Positions 1-7,300 are shown, numbered from the stretch's first letter. The stretch is 7,300 nucleotides of DNA from Polyangiaceae bacterium (GCA_022447485.1 JAKVCH010000146.1:1-7300), one strand, 5' to 3'. The notes: a model not told the origin generated them from the letters alone. Numbers and translations: made by a program.

Positions 1-2814
1 TACAGGGATCTGTAGGGTCCCCTCGCGTACGCTCGTTACGTTGACTCCGCTCAAGGCAGAGGCACTGGCGTTTGCGACTGATTGGTTGCTTAGCTCGGAG
101 AGGGCTGCTGCATCGGGATCGATATCAAGGTTGAGTTGGGGGCGTTGCGCTTGCCAAGCTGTTCGGACTCGGGTGGAGCTAGGTGCCGCTGCAACTATTT
201 TTCTGAGTTCTTCTCCGAGAGAGCGTAAACGCTGCAGATCTGCTTGTTGTTCCAAGTCGTCGATGTCCGCTCGGCCGCTGATGAAGAGTTCGATGGGTTG
301 AGGTACAGGGCTGGTGAGTAGCTCTTTTACGTCGACGATTGCACCGGAAACTCTCTTGTCGACTTCTTGTTGGAGTCGTTGAACTAAGAGCGAGGTGTCT
401 TCTTTTTGACTTAACTCGATCACGAGCTGGGCATAATTCGTTTGGGGTAACTCCGGTGAGATTGTTTGCCAAAAACGAGGCCCGCCCGAGCCGACGAAAC
501 TCGTGAGGTTGACGAGTTCGCTGCTGATATGGCCCGCTGCTTTTTCTTCTTTGGCGACCTGTTGAACAATCTCCTCGACCTCGTGGCTGAGTTCATTGGT
601 TGCCTCAATCGAGGCCGAGTTTGGCAGGCGAATGTCGACGTAGCTCAGGTATTGTTCATCAGTCGGAAAAAAGCTTTGAACGAGCTGTCGATAAGCCGTG
701 AGACCGCCGAAGATAAAAAGACCGCCCAGGGCGAGGACCCGCCATCTTCTCTGCAAACAGCCTTGGGCAAAGCGAGTGTAGAATCCAGAAAACCCGCGGC
801 GCTCAGCAGGCGCTAGCTCTTTTTGGGGGGTGCGTGGTGCTTTGAGGAGATAGTAGCCGAGTAAGGGTACGAACGTCATCGAAACGAGGCGTGACGAGAT
901 CAGGGCAGCGGTCATGACGTAGGGTAAGGCGAGCAGGAAGTCTCCCGTATTGCCATCGAGCAAACCAAAAGGAAGGTAGGCGACGACGTTCGTGACGGTC
1001 GCGTACATGATCGCCTTCGCTAGTTTTGTCGGACCGATCCACGCTGCGATTTTAGCCGGCGTACCTTTTCCTAAGTCGCGCTGGATTGCGTCACCGGCCA
1101 CCACAGGGTCGTCCACCAATAAGCCAAGGGCAATAATTAAGCCTGCGATGCTGACTTGGTGAATCTCAATGCCTAAAGCCGAACAGGCTCCTAGGGTCAT
1201 TGAAAGGGTGAGCGGAATGCTCAGCATCATGAGCAATGCCGAACGCCAGTCGCGAAAGCCTATCCAGGCAATGAAGACGACCAACAAGATCGCTTCGTAG
1301 AGAGCGTCCATGAAAAGCTCGACATTTTCTTCCACCTGCCGTGGTTGGTCACTTGTGCGATGAATGATCAGCTCTTCTGGAAGACTGTCTTGGAGTTCTT
1401 CCAGGGCCTGCGCCACATGTACCCCAAAGTCTGCAATTTGCTGATGGTCGCGCATAAAGACAGAGAGGGTGATTGCGGGCATCCTCTGTACGCCGTCCAG
1501 GGGCGTCTGGGTGGTGAGCCAGTTCAGCTGCTGAGGCGGGAATTGATAGGTGCGTCGGATGTCGGCCATACTACCGAGGTAGAGAGGCTGGCCGGAAGCC
1601 TGGGTAGATACGACCGTATGACGTATATCGTCGAGCGTCTCCAATTCGCCGCTTGGCTGTACAAATACGTCAAGCTCATTGCCACTGAAGCGTCCTGCTG
1701 CCTGACTAATATTACGTTGACGTATTGCACTGGACATACGGTCGAGCGCTACGTCGATATTAGACACATTCTCTTGCTTGAAGAGGAGCTCGATCTGCTC
1801 GGTGAGATCGCCCTGGAAACGGACTTTGGAGACCTCGGGTACGCTGATCAGGCCTCGTTGGATCAGTCTGCTGAAGTCTCGAAGTTGACGGTAGGAAAAT
1901 TGAGGCCCACGGACCTTCATCAATTCTTGATAAATTTTCTCGCCTTCCTTTGAATGAAGAACGATCGGTGACCAAGCCTCTGGGTGAAACCGTCCTACAT
2001 GAACCTTTGTTTCGAGGAATTCTGTGGCTTGCGTGAAGAGCTCATCGGGGCTGAGCGTCGTTTCGATATCGAGCCCGACGAAGCTATCATGCAGAAAGGT
2101 GTGTGCTGCGCGGCTGTCGCTTTCTGTTTCTAAGCGATGGGCGAAGTCGTCCACCAAGACTTTGGAAACCTCGGTATGCTCGGCCCCTTGAGGCAGGGCG
2201 TAGAGAATCGCCAGACGCTGGGAGCCCGCTTTGGCAGGGGGCGTATGGGCGCGGAGTTCTTGGAGCGCCTTTGCCATCTCTTGAGCGCGCAGGGAGACGG
2301 TGACCTCGCGTTCGGGAGGGCTAGCGAGGGTGAGCATCAGCGCAGCGGTGTCGCCAAAGCCTGAGTTGAACTGAATATCCTGGACTCCGGGTGGTAGGGC
2401 TTCATTCAGCTCTCTGAGTCGGAGATGGATGTCAGCATATTCGCGCTCCGGTTCCTCGACCTCTTCATCGAGTTTAATTGTGACAATACTCACGCCGGGT
2501 AGAGTGAGGGAGTGGATGCCATAATATTGGGCGTTGGGAGGGTGCAGCCTTGAATTTTCTGCAATGCTTTCTTCTATTGGTCGTGTGACTAACTGTTCGA
2601 CGCGCTGAGCGTCCATACCCGGCCAAACAGTAATGGCTGTGGCCAGCCGCACGAGTATCTGGGGGTCTTTGCGTTTTGGCATCGAGATGAAGCCAAAGAT
2701 TCCCAAGATGAGGGTGAGGAGCAGCAACGCCCAGGCAATGACACGCCGTTCGACGAAGAATTTTGAAAAACGACCTTCATGGGCAAGGGCTTGGACTTCT
2801 TGTTCTGGGGTCAT
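1..2814 (-). CDS. RND efflux transporter permease subunit, 3' end cut by window edge
   Basis: Inner-membrane proton-driven pump of the RND superfamily (AcrB-like), exporting substrates through a periplasmic adaptor and an outer-membrane channel. The frame is open from the ATG at 2814 to base 1, giving 938 residues. Seen: TM1 at about 26-43; porter segment 52-165 with WPGMDAQRVEQLVTRPIEE (64-82); an extra block at about 166-302; porter continuation 303-490; TM2-TM6 from about 503 to 657; TM7 at about 692-708; then FFPTDEQYLSYVDIRLP (715-731), which opens the second periplasmic loop. TM4 carries GLLVDDPVVAGD (564-575), and D568/D569 correspond to the proton-relay aspartates D407/D408 of AcrB. 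TM8-TM12, with the relay Lys and Arg, lie outside the window; by comparison with AcrB roughly 270 residues are missing. The start lies 4 bases after the adaptor stop, behind a purine-rich GAGAAG. The family is certain; the substrate is unknown. Confidence 0.95.
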   Translation of the reverse strand, partial: MTPEQEVQALAHEGRFSKFFVERRVIAWALLLLTLILGIFGFISMPKRKDPQILVRLATAITVWPGMDAQRVEQLVTRPIEESIAENSRLHPPNAQYYGIHSLTLPGVSIVTIKLDEEVEEPEREYADIHLRLRELNEALPPGVQDIQFNSGFGDTAALMLTLASPPEREVTVSLRAQEMAKALQELRAHTPPAKAGSQRLAILYALPQGAEHTEVSKVLVDDFAHRLETESDSRAAHTFLHDSFVGLDIETTLSPDELFTQATEFLETKVHVGRFHPEAWSPIVLHSKEGEKIYQELMKVRGPQFSYRQLRDFSRLIQRGLISVPEVSKVRFQGDLTEQIELLFKQENVSNIDVALDRMSSAIRQRNISQAAGRFSGNELDVFVQPSGELETLDDIRHTVVSTQASGQPLYLGSMADIRRTYQFPPQQLNWLTTQTPLDGVQRMPAITLSVFMRDHQQIADFGVHVAQALEELQDSLPEELIIHRTSDQPRQVEENVELFMDALYEAILLVVFIAWIGFRDWRSALLMMLSIPLTLSMTLGACSALGIEIHQVSIAGLIIALGLLVDDPVVAGDAIQRDLGKGTPAKIAAWIGPTKLAKAIMYATVTNVVAYLPFGLLDGNTGDFLLALPYVMTAALISSRLVSMTFVPLLGYYLLKAPRTPQKELAPAERRGFSGFYTRFAQGCLQRRWRVLALGGLFIFGGLTAYRQLVQSFFPTDEQYLSYVDIRLPNSASIEATNELSHEVEEIVQQVAKEEKAAGHISSELVNLTSFVGSGGPRFWQTISPELPQTNYAQLVIELSQKEDTSLLVQRLQQEVDKRVSGAIVDVKELLTSPVPQPIELFISGRADIDDLEQQADLQRLRSLGEELRKIVAAAPSSTRVRTAWQAQRPQLNLDIDPDAAALSELSNQSVANASASALSGVNVTSVREGTLQIPV

Positions 2815-2818
2815 CTTC

Positions 2819-3955
2819 TCACCGCACCACTTTCACGGTCATGCCTTCTCGGGCGATAGTGGCGCCCCGAACAATCACCAGCTCATCGGGTCGGAGCCCC
2901 TCGACGTAGGCGGCATCATTCGCGAGAGAACGGAGGCGAACGGCACGTTTTTTTGCGGTGCCGCTATCCGTGTGCTCATTGAGTTCGACCGTATAGACTT
3001 GCAACCCCTGGGACTCGCCAGGTGGACGTACGATCGACGCCAAAGGGATACGGAAAGCAGGCGATGACGGCGCAGCTTCGGCCGGCTCTTTCTCGCTCGA
3101 TTCCCTCTCTGCGGGCAGAAGGCGAGCGACCATTCCCTGCTTTAGTTGACGCTCCGGATTTTCCACAACGACTTCCACATCAAAGAGTTTCGTCTGAGCG
3201 TCTGCCATCGCACCTACTCGGCTGACGATGCCCGTGAAATGCTCGTTATTGAGATCGCGTAGCATCAGCTGTTGTTTCTGCCCCACAGAGAATTTACTTT
3301 GGTCTGCTCCGGGAACAGCGAACACGACCTTCATTTTTTCATCATTGGCAATTTGAAAGGTCAAGCTACCTGCTTTGACTAGGTCGCCCTCTTCAACATT
3401 GCGTTTGAGGATGACACCTGTCAGAGGAGTCGAAATCTCGCAGTAGCTCAATTCAGTCCTGGCTTCAGCGAGCTGGTGACGATTCGCTGAGAGTTGGGCT
3501 CGGGCTGCATCTCGACTAGCTCGACTACGGTCCAGTTCAGCTCGAGAAACGCTATCGTCGGCGAAAAGTTCTGAGATTCGTTTATATTCGGCATCTGCGG
3601 CGATTTGGCTTGCCCGCGCCGACTCAACCTCTGCTGCTGCTTTATCCACCTGGCGCGAATAGATCGCTGTGTCCACATCTAAAAGCCTTGCGCCTGACTT
3701 GATGCGGTCGCCGCTTTGGTATTCTCGGCCTTTCTTGGCTGGCCCATAGATCTTTTTGATCGTGCCATCGATTTGGGCGCGTACTTGGACTTGAGCAAAG
3801 GGCTGAACGCTACCGCTGAACTCACCTTGTTGCTGGTTGGGGCTGCCTGCTATTTTTGAAATTGAGACAGGGAGGGGCGGAGCGGGCTTTGCTTTTTCTT
3901 TGGCGCAAGCGGTGAATTGGAGTGAGACGGCTGCGAATAGTACCAGGGAGCGCAT
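2819..3955 (-). CDS. RND efflux periplasmic adaptor (membrane fusion protein), 378 aa
   Basis: Periplasmic adaptor of the HlyD/AcrA type, linking the inner-membrane RND pump to an outer-membrane channel. The N-terminus is a hydrophobic signal ending FTAC, so Cys17 may be lipidated, although F at the -3 position makes the lipobox imperfect. Domains in order: first half of the lipoyl-like barrel-sandwich (about 55-95, including RAQIDGTIKKIY); an alpha-helical coiled-coil hairpin (about 98-170, Ala/Glu/Arg rich); second lipoyl half (173-205, STPLTGVILKRNVEEGD); a beta-barrel (about 206-280); a low-complexity Glu/Ser/Pro linker (283-298); and a membrane-proximal domain to the C-terminus. The length is normal for the family. 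An in-frame TAG lies seven codons upstream, so ATG 3955 is the only good start, although no Shine-Dalgarno sequence is evident. The stop lies 4 bases before the RND ATG, which implies co-translation with it. Substrate unknown. Confidence 0.95.
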   Translation of the reverse strand: MRSLVLFAAVSLQFTACAKEKAKPAPPLPVSISKIAGSPNQQQGEFSGSVQPFAQVQVRAQIDGTIKKIYGPAKKGREYQSGDRIKSGARLLDVDTAIYSRQVDKAAAEVESARASQIAADAEYKRISELFADDSVSRAELDRSRASRDAARAQLSANRHQLAEARTELSYCEISTPLTGVILKRNVEEGDLVKAGSLTFQIANDEKMKVVFAVPGADQSKFSVGQKQQLMLRDLNNEHFTGIVSRVGAMADAQTKLFDVEVVVENPERQLKQGMVARLLPAERESSEKEPAEAAPSSPAFRIPLASIVRPPGESQGLQVYTVELNEHTDSGTAKKRAVRLRSLANDAAYVEGLRPDELVIVRGATIAREGMTVKVVR

Positions 3956-4097
3956 ACCGTGAGTGAACGGATTCTAGCGAGGGGAGTCAAATTGCATCGC
4001 TTCAGGCGTGAACTCTCGTCGTTGAGGTCGAGTTTCTCTCGCGCTGCTGATTGAGGCGGCTGGACCCCTTTCAATGCGGTATTGTGGAGTTTTAGCC
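3956..4097. other. 142-base intergenic gap between symporter and efflux adaptor
   Basis: This is the largest gap between genes in the window, and the only place a promoter for the adaptor/pump pair could lie outside a coding region. On the minus strand I see TTGACT (4009-3990 region) and TAGAAT close together, but only 8 bases separate them, too few for a sigma-70 promoter. No GC-rich hairpin followed by a T-run is visible, so no intrinsic terminator is called. The region holds no plausible gene. Whether transcription reads through or restarts here cannot be decided by eye. Confidence 0.5.
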
Positions 4098-5969
4098 TTA
4101 GAGCGAAGAGGAACCCTGCACGGGAACGCTTTGATTGAGTTTTTCAGCCACTCGGAGGAGTCGAAGAGTGGCAAGTGCGCTGGCCAGAGCCACGACTCCG
4201 AGGGCGAGAGCGAGCCACTCTTGGCCTTTCAGCAAGTAGCCGCCACAGAAGAGGCTGCCATAAACCATTGCGCAGCCCGTCAGCCAGGCCAAGAGTCGGT
4301 ATTTGAGTTCGCGGTGACGTTTTTGGTTACCCGTTCGCTGCCAAAGTCCGACCGGCTGCACCTTTTGCCAGAAGCGCTCCAGCTGTTCGGTATTGGTCGG
4401 TTGGGTCAGCAAGGTGACGCTTAAAGCGATGACGGCGGAGCACGCTGCAATCATTCCGATAATGTATTCAGCCGGAATGCCCTCATCGAGCTCCAAGCCA
4501 TAAATGATGGCAGCGAGCAGAAAGCCAACGCTCATGCCAGAGATTTCCGTCCAAGCATTGGCCCGCCACCAGAGCCAGCGCACGAGATGTGGCACGCCAA
4601 GGCCGGAGAGCATGGCGAGGTTGAACTTCCACATATTGCCAACATGCTCGATTTGTGCGGCGACGAAGATTGCGATGACGCCCATGAACACGACCGAGAG
4701 TCGACTCACTCGCACGAGTTCTTTTTCAGATGCTTGAGGCCGCAGAAAGCGGAGGTAAACATCGTTCGCTAAGTAGGATGCTCCCCAGTTGATATGAGTG
4801 TCGACCGTAGACATGAATGCTGCGACTAAGCTTGCCAGGACGAGACCAAGTAAACCCGGAGGCAGGAGTAGCTTCATGAGCAAGGGGTAAGCCATCTCCC
4901 GATCGTCGCCGAGTTCTGCTCCCAATTCTGTGATCTGGGTAGGATCGTTCAAAGGGAAAATCACCAGAGCGACCAGGCCGATCACAACCCATGGCCAGGT
5001 GCGGAGAGCGTAGTTGGCAAAGCAAAACCAAAGGGTTCCATGCTCCGCGTCCCGGGAGCTTTTTGCAGTATTGATTCGTTGGGCATAATAGCCAGAGCCA
5101 TCGACGCCGTTATTGGCCCACCAGAGCACTCCCAGGCCAGCCATCACGGCTCCAAAGCTCATTAAGCTACCCTCGCCAGGGGTGGGCCAGAATGCCGTGA
5201 GCTCCTCTGCTGTGGGCCCCGTGCCGTTGTTTGGATACAGCTCTTCGATTTGGTCGAAGAGTGCAGCGGCGCCACCAACGCGTTCAAGAGCAATCCAAGC
5301 AAAGGCGCAGGCCGCTGACATTGCCAAGGCGAATTGTAGTAGGTCAGTGAGGATCACCCCTCGAATCCCTCCGGCGGAGCTGTAGACAAGGACGATGGCT
5401 AAGAGAGCTAGAATCGTCAGGGTGTTGTCGAGCGATTGAAATTGTAGAAACGTCGGCCAGCCCTGCTCGAGGGCGGCGAAGCTCTCTGCACCGAGCACGC
5501 TCTCCCAATGCAAAAAGGGGCGAGTGATTTTCGCCATTGCCGCGAAGACCCAGCCCAGGACAATGGTATTGAAGACAAGGCTGGTAGAAATAGCCTTGTA
5601 GAATCGCAAGAAAGCCGCCGAGCGACCGTCGTAGCGAAGCTCGATAATTTCGGCGTCAGTAATGACCCCACTGCGCTGCCAGAGCCGGGCAAAGACGACG
5701 GCGAGCAAAACGTAGGCAATGGCCAGGCTCCACCAAAACCAATTGCCCGCGATTCCGTACTCGGCGACGAAGCCAGTGATCACCAGGGGTGTATCTGAGG
5801 CGAAAGTGGTGGCGACCATCGAGGTCCCCAACCACCACCAAGGAAGGGAGCGCCCTGCGATGAAGTAGCTCTCTAAACTTGTGCCTGCTTTCCGAGCCAT
5901 GGCGAGGCCAATCGCAAAAGCGAAAAGCAAGTAGCCAAGAATAACGGCCAGGTCGATTCCTTGCAGCAT
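4098..5969 (-). CDS. Sodium:solute symporter (SSS family), substrate unknown, 623 aa
   Basis: Integral inner-membrane transporter of the SSS family (TC 2.A.21), expected to couple solute uptake to sodium entry. Numbering from the ATG at 5969: TM1 at about 6-25; the conserved family stretch GRSLPWWWLGTSMVATTFAS (39-58) followed by DTP; the loop signature YYAQRINTAKSSRDAEHG (294-311); and the helix AAFMSTVDTHINWGAS (383-398). The Ser/Thr of MST match the sodium-site residues of this helix in vSGLT-type proteins. I count about 14 hydrophobic helices, the last two (about 558-578 and 584-606) after a basic linker. The length is at the upper end for SSS. A GTG at 5975 is also in frame, but AAGG at 5978-5975 sits five bases from the ATG, so I prefer the ATG. 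The hydrolase ends 33 bases upstream. The motifs do not reveal the substrate (sugar, amino acid, carboxylate or other). Confidence 0.94.
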   Translation of the reverse strand: MLQGIDLAVILGYLLFAFAIGLAMARKAGTSLESYFIAGRSLPWWWLGTSMVATTFASDTPLVITGFVAEYGIAGNWFWWSLAIAYVLLAVVFARLWQRSGVITDAEIIELRYDGRSAAFLRFYKAISTSLVFNTIVLGWVFAAMAKITRPFLHWESVLGAESFAALEQGWPTFLQFQSLDNTLTILALLAIVLVYSSAGGIRGVILTDLLQFALAMSAACAFAWIALERVGGAAALFDQIEELYPNNGTGPTAEELTAFWPTPGEGSLMSFGAVMAGLGVLWWANNGVDGSGYYAQRINTAKSSRDAEHGTLWFCFANYALRTWPWVVIGLVALVIFPLNDPTQITELGAELGDDREMAYPLLMKLLLPPGLLGLVLASLVAAFMSTVDTHINWGASYLANDVYLRFLRPQASEKELVRVSRLSVVFMGVIAIFVAAQIEHVGNMWKFNLAMLSGLGVPHLVRWLWWRANAWTEISGMSVGFLLAAIIYGLELDEGIPAEYIIGMIAACSAVIALSVTLLTQPTNTEQLERFWQKVQPVGLWQRTGNQKRHRELKYRLLAWLTGCAMVYGSLFCGGYLLKGQEWLALALGVVALASALATLRLLRVAEKLNQSVPVQGSSSL

Positions 5970-5978
5970 GGCCACCTT
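5970..5978 (-). promoter_or_regulatory. Ribosome binding site of the symporter, decides its start
   Basis: On the minus strand AAGGTGG (5978-5972) precedes the ATG at 5969, with five bases between AAGG and the ATG. The competing in-frame GTG (5975-5973) lies inside this site and has no purine-rich stretch of its own upstream. This favours the ATG, two codons downstream of the GTG. Confidence 0.6.
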
Positions 5979-6002
5979 GTATCAGTGGAACTGCCTCAAG
6001 GG

Positions 6003-7121
6003 CTAGAGCATCTCACTCATCACTTGCAGAAGGCGGTAGGTGTCGAGGAGAGAGATATCTTCTTCGAGTTGCACATGATCGATCAAGGGGGTCACGAGTC
6101 CTTCCCCCTGAGAACCATGCTTTTCGAGCAGAAATATGCCCCATTCTGTCTCTTCGCGAGGTACGACATCGTCTCGAAAGCCGTGGAGAAGGAGTACCGG
6201 AACGTCGATAGCGGGGAGAACGCTGGCGGGAGACAAGCGCTGCAACTCCTCAGAATCTTGGCTGACAATATCAAGGAGGCGCTTTCGCAACTCGGCATAC
6301 TCTTCTTGCTCTGCTCCTCCAAAGAGTCGTTTGGCCTCTTGAGTTTGAAGTCGCGCGCTCAACTCTTTTGCGCGATTTTCGTCCTCCTTGAGCTTTGCGA
6401 AGAGCCATTCGCGGACGAGGGGTGTATCCGCTTTTAGGTTGAAGTGTTCAAGATAATGGACTGCCAGTACAAGGGTGCCATAGGGGTGAGCGCGGCGCTC
6501 GGATGTCGTTCCTCCGGGACGAATTGCTCTATCCGTGAGCAAATAACGAAGGGTTCGCTCCAACTCAATCGGTCCGCCGATGCTTGCTACGTAGCGCAGG
6601 CGGGACGCCGTCTTTGGAGCTTGAGCCGCTACGATAGCCAGGGCTCCAGCAAAGCTTGTACCGATCAGCCCGACCTTTTTTTCAGCCGTTGAAAAGTACT
6701 GAGTCGCCGCCTGATGTTCGGTGACTCCGAGGGCAGAGACTCGATATTCCCTGAGTTCTTTGAGTTCGGGGGTGAGGACTCTGTAGCCAAGCCGAGCGAG
6801 CTGCCTGGCAAAGAGGACAAGGCGCGGCTCTTCGATGCTGAGGTGGTGGAGCCCAGGGGCCAAGATAATGGAACCTCGCTCTTTAAGCCTTTGAGGGCCG
6901 TAGAGGCGAGCGCGAATTGTTGGATGGGGCCCCTCAATCCAGAGCTCCTCTCCCAGTCCTTGGCCTGGAGAAAGAGGCGTTTCTTTCCGCATCTGCACCA
7001 GGAGCCGTGTCGCGACCAGGCCTCGTTCAAACGAGCGCCAGTTCCCGACCGTCAAGCAGCCTCCAAGAACGACCAAGACGACGCCCAGCGCAAATAATGA
7101 CAAGATTCCCCTTCCTTGCAC
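6003..7121 (-). CDS. Alpha/beta hydrolase with N-terminal membrane or lipoprotein anchor, 372 aa
   Basis: Serine hydrolase of the alpha/beta fold (esterase/lipase-like); substrate unknown. The N-terminus is a hydrophobic segment (about 5-22) ending LGGC, so either Cys22 is lipidated or the segment is a membrane anchor. The fold is then read as: strand and oxyanion region SIILAPGLHH (84-93); nucleophile elbow GTSFAG (154-159) with Ser156; a long charged helical cap at about 185-300, rich in Glu, Lys and Arg; acid loop LHGFRDDVVP (312-321), probably Asp317; and His349 in LIDHVQL. The triad is complete and correctly ordered. The start is uncertain: an in-frame TAG directly precedes the GTG at 7121, and that GTG has only a weak site upstream. 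A TTG at 7103 lies nine bases after AAGGA but would drop the only positive charge before the hydrophobic segment. It follows the CYTH gene with no spacer, suggesting translational coupling. Confidence 0.88.
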   Translation of the reverse strand: MQGRGILSLFALGVVLVVLGGCLTVGNWRSFERGLVATRLLVQMRKETPLSPGQGLGEELWIEGPHPTIRARLYGPQRLKERGSIILAPGLHHLSIEEPRLVLFARQLARLGYRVLTPELKELREYRVSALGVTEHQAATQYFSTAEKKVGLIGTSFAGALAIVAAQAPKTASRLRYVASIGGPIELERTLRYLLTDRAIRPGGTTSERRAHPYGTLVLAVHYLEHFNLKADTPLVREWLFAKLKEDENRAKELSARLQTQEAKRLFGGAEQEEYAELRKRLLDIVSQDSEELQRLSPASVLPAIDVPVLLLHGFRDDVVPREETEWGIFLLEKHGSQGEGLVTPLIDHVQLEEDISLLDTYRLLQVMSEML

Positions 7122-7300
7122 CTATTGCCTAGGAGTTGATGCCGCCTGACCCCATTGACGAAAGGGGTGAAGGCTGAGTTGTGAGTTGAAGTAGCGTCGT
7201 TCGTGGGAGACTTCAGCTCCTAACCAGGAGGGTCGCGAGAAGCTCTCTGACTCATCCTGCAGCTCGATTTCTGCCAGAGTGAGGCCTGCATTATCTCCCG
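7122..7300 (-). CDS. CYTH-domain protein (probable triphosphate tunnel metalloenzyme), C-terminal 58 residues
   Basis: Only the end of the gene is in the window; the frame runs from 7298 to the TAG at 7124-7122 and is open to the right edge. The fragment starts GDNAGLTLAEIELQDE and continues with SRPSWLGAEV and RRYFNSQLSLHPF. From memory, this matches the last strands and C-terminal helix of small CYTH proteins: an Ala-Glu-Ile-Glu-Leu strand whose acidic residues help bind metal and triphosphate in the tunnel, then a PxWLGxEV...RYxN...L..HP tail. Characterised relatives hydrolyse inorganic triphosphate or act on other triphosphates; the actual substrate here cannot be read from the fragment. 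If it is the usual single-domain form of about 155 residues, roughly 100 residues lie outside the window. The stop abuts the hydrolase GTG. Adenylate cyclase activity (class IV) is possible but less likely given how common the triphosphatase type is. Confidence 0.82.
   Translation of the reverse strand, partial: GDNAGLTLAEIELQDESESFSRPSWLGAEVSHERRYFNSQLSLHPFRQWGQAASTPRQ

Noticed and set aside
1345..1953. Plus-strand open frame of 202 codons
   Set aside because: It lies wholly inside the RND pump gene on the opposite strand, whose translation is clearly family-like. The plus-strand translation has no recognisable domain, and this is an ordinary antisense open frame.
3970..3995. Possible sigma-70 promoter (TTGACT and TAGAAT on the minus strand)
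   Set aside because: Only 8 bases separate the two hexamers, where about 17 are needed. No alternative -10 lies at the right distance from TTGACT.
4000..4060. Inverted repeat AACTC/GAGTT on the minus strand as a terminator after the symporter
   Set aside because: The arms are five base pairs, the stem is AT/GC mixed with a long loop, and no T-run follows. It does not look like an intrinsic terminator.
5961..6437. Plus-strand open frame of 158 codons
   Set aside because: It is antisense to the hydrolase, overlapping the conserved acid loop and His region. No domain is recognisable, and its composition mirrors the opposite strand.
6714..7097. Plus-strand open frame of 127 codons
   Set aside because: It is a shadow of the N-terminal half of the hydrolase gene, with no independent support.
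1..7300. CRISPR array, IS element, phage or toxin-antitoxin module
   Set aside because: No regularly spaced repeats, terminal inverted repeats, transposase or integrase motifs, or small gene pairs were seen. Long conserved housekeeping-type genes fill the window.

Overview
The window is almost fully coding, and every gene I can support reads on the minus strand. From right to left (5' to 3' for the genes) they are: the last 58 codons of a CYTH-domain protein (7300-7122); a membrane-anchored or lipidated alpha/beta hydrolase (7121-6003); a sodium:solute symporter of the SSS family (5969-4098); a 142-base gap; an RND efflux adaptor (3955-2819); and the first 938 codons of an RND inner-membrane pump (2814-1), which runs off the left edge. 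The RND gene and the CYTH fragment are each cut by a window edge. I found both by translating the minus strand directly, and both frames stay open to the edge.

Organism: an adaptor plus RND permease implies a double-membraned (Gram-negative) cell. The general style (moderate-to-high GC, mixed ATG/GTG starts, tight co-directional packing, this SSS and RND subtype) fits a proteobacterium, perhaps gammaproteobacterial, or a related phylum. I cannot narrow it further from sequence alone. There are no rRNA or tRNA genes, transposases, integrases, CRISPR repeats or phage genes.

Layout and logic: CYTH, hydrolase and symporter form a very tight unit. The CYTH stop codon TAG is followed with no spacer by the hydrolase GTG, and the hydrolase stop lies 33 bases before the symporter ATG. 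The adaptor and pump form a second tight unit with 4 bases between them, as expected for two parts of one tripartite efflux machine. No outer-membrane channel gene is visible. The 142-base gap has no clear terminator or promoter, so one long transcript or two adjacent operons are both possible.

I see no clearly new biological system. The most distinctive points are an extra block of about 137 residues in the first periplasmic loop of the RND pump, an unusual membrane-4 motif in the same protein, and the pairing of a membrane-anchored hydrolase with a symporter of unknown substrate.
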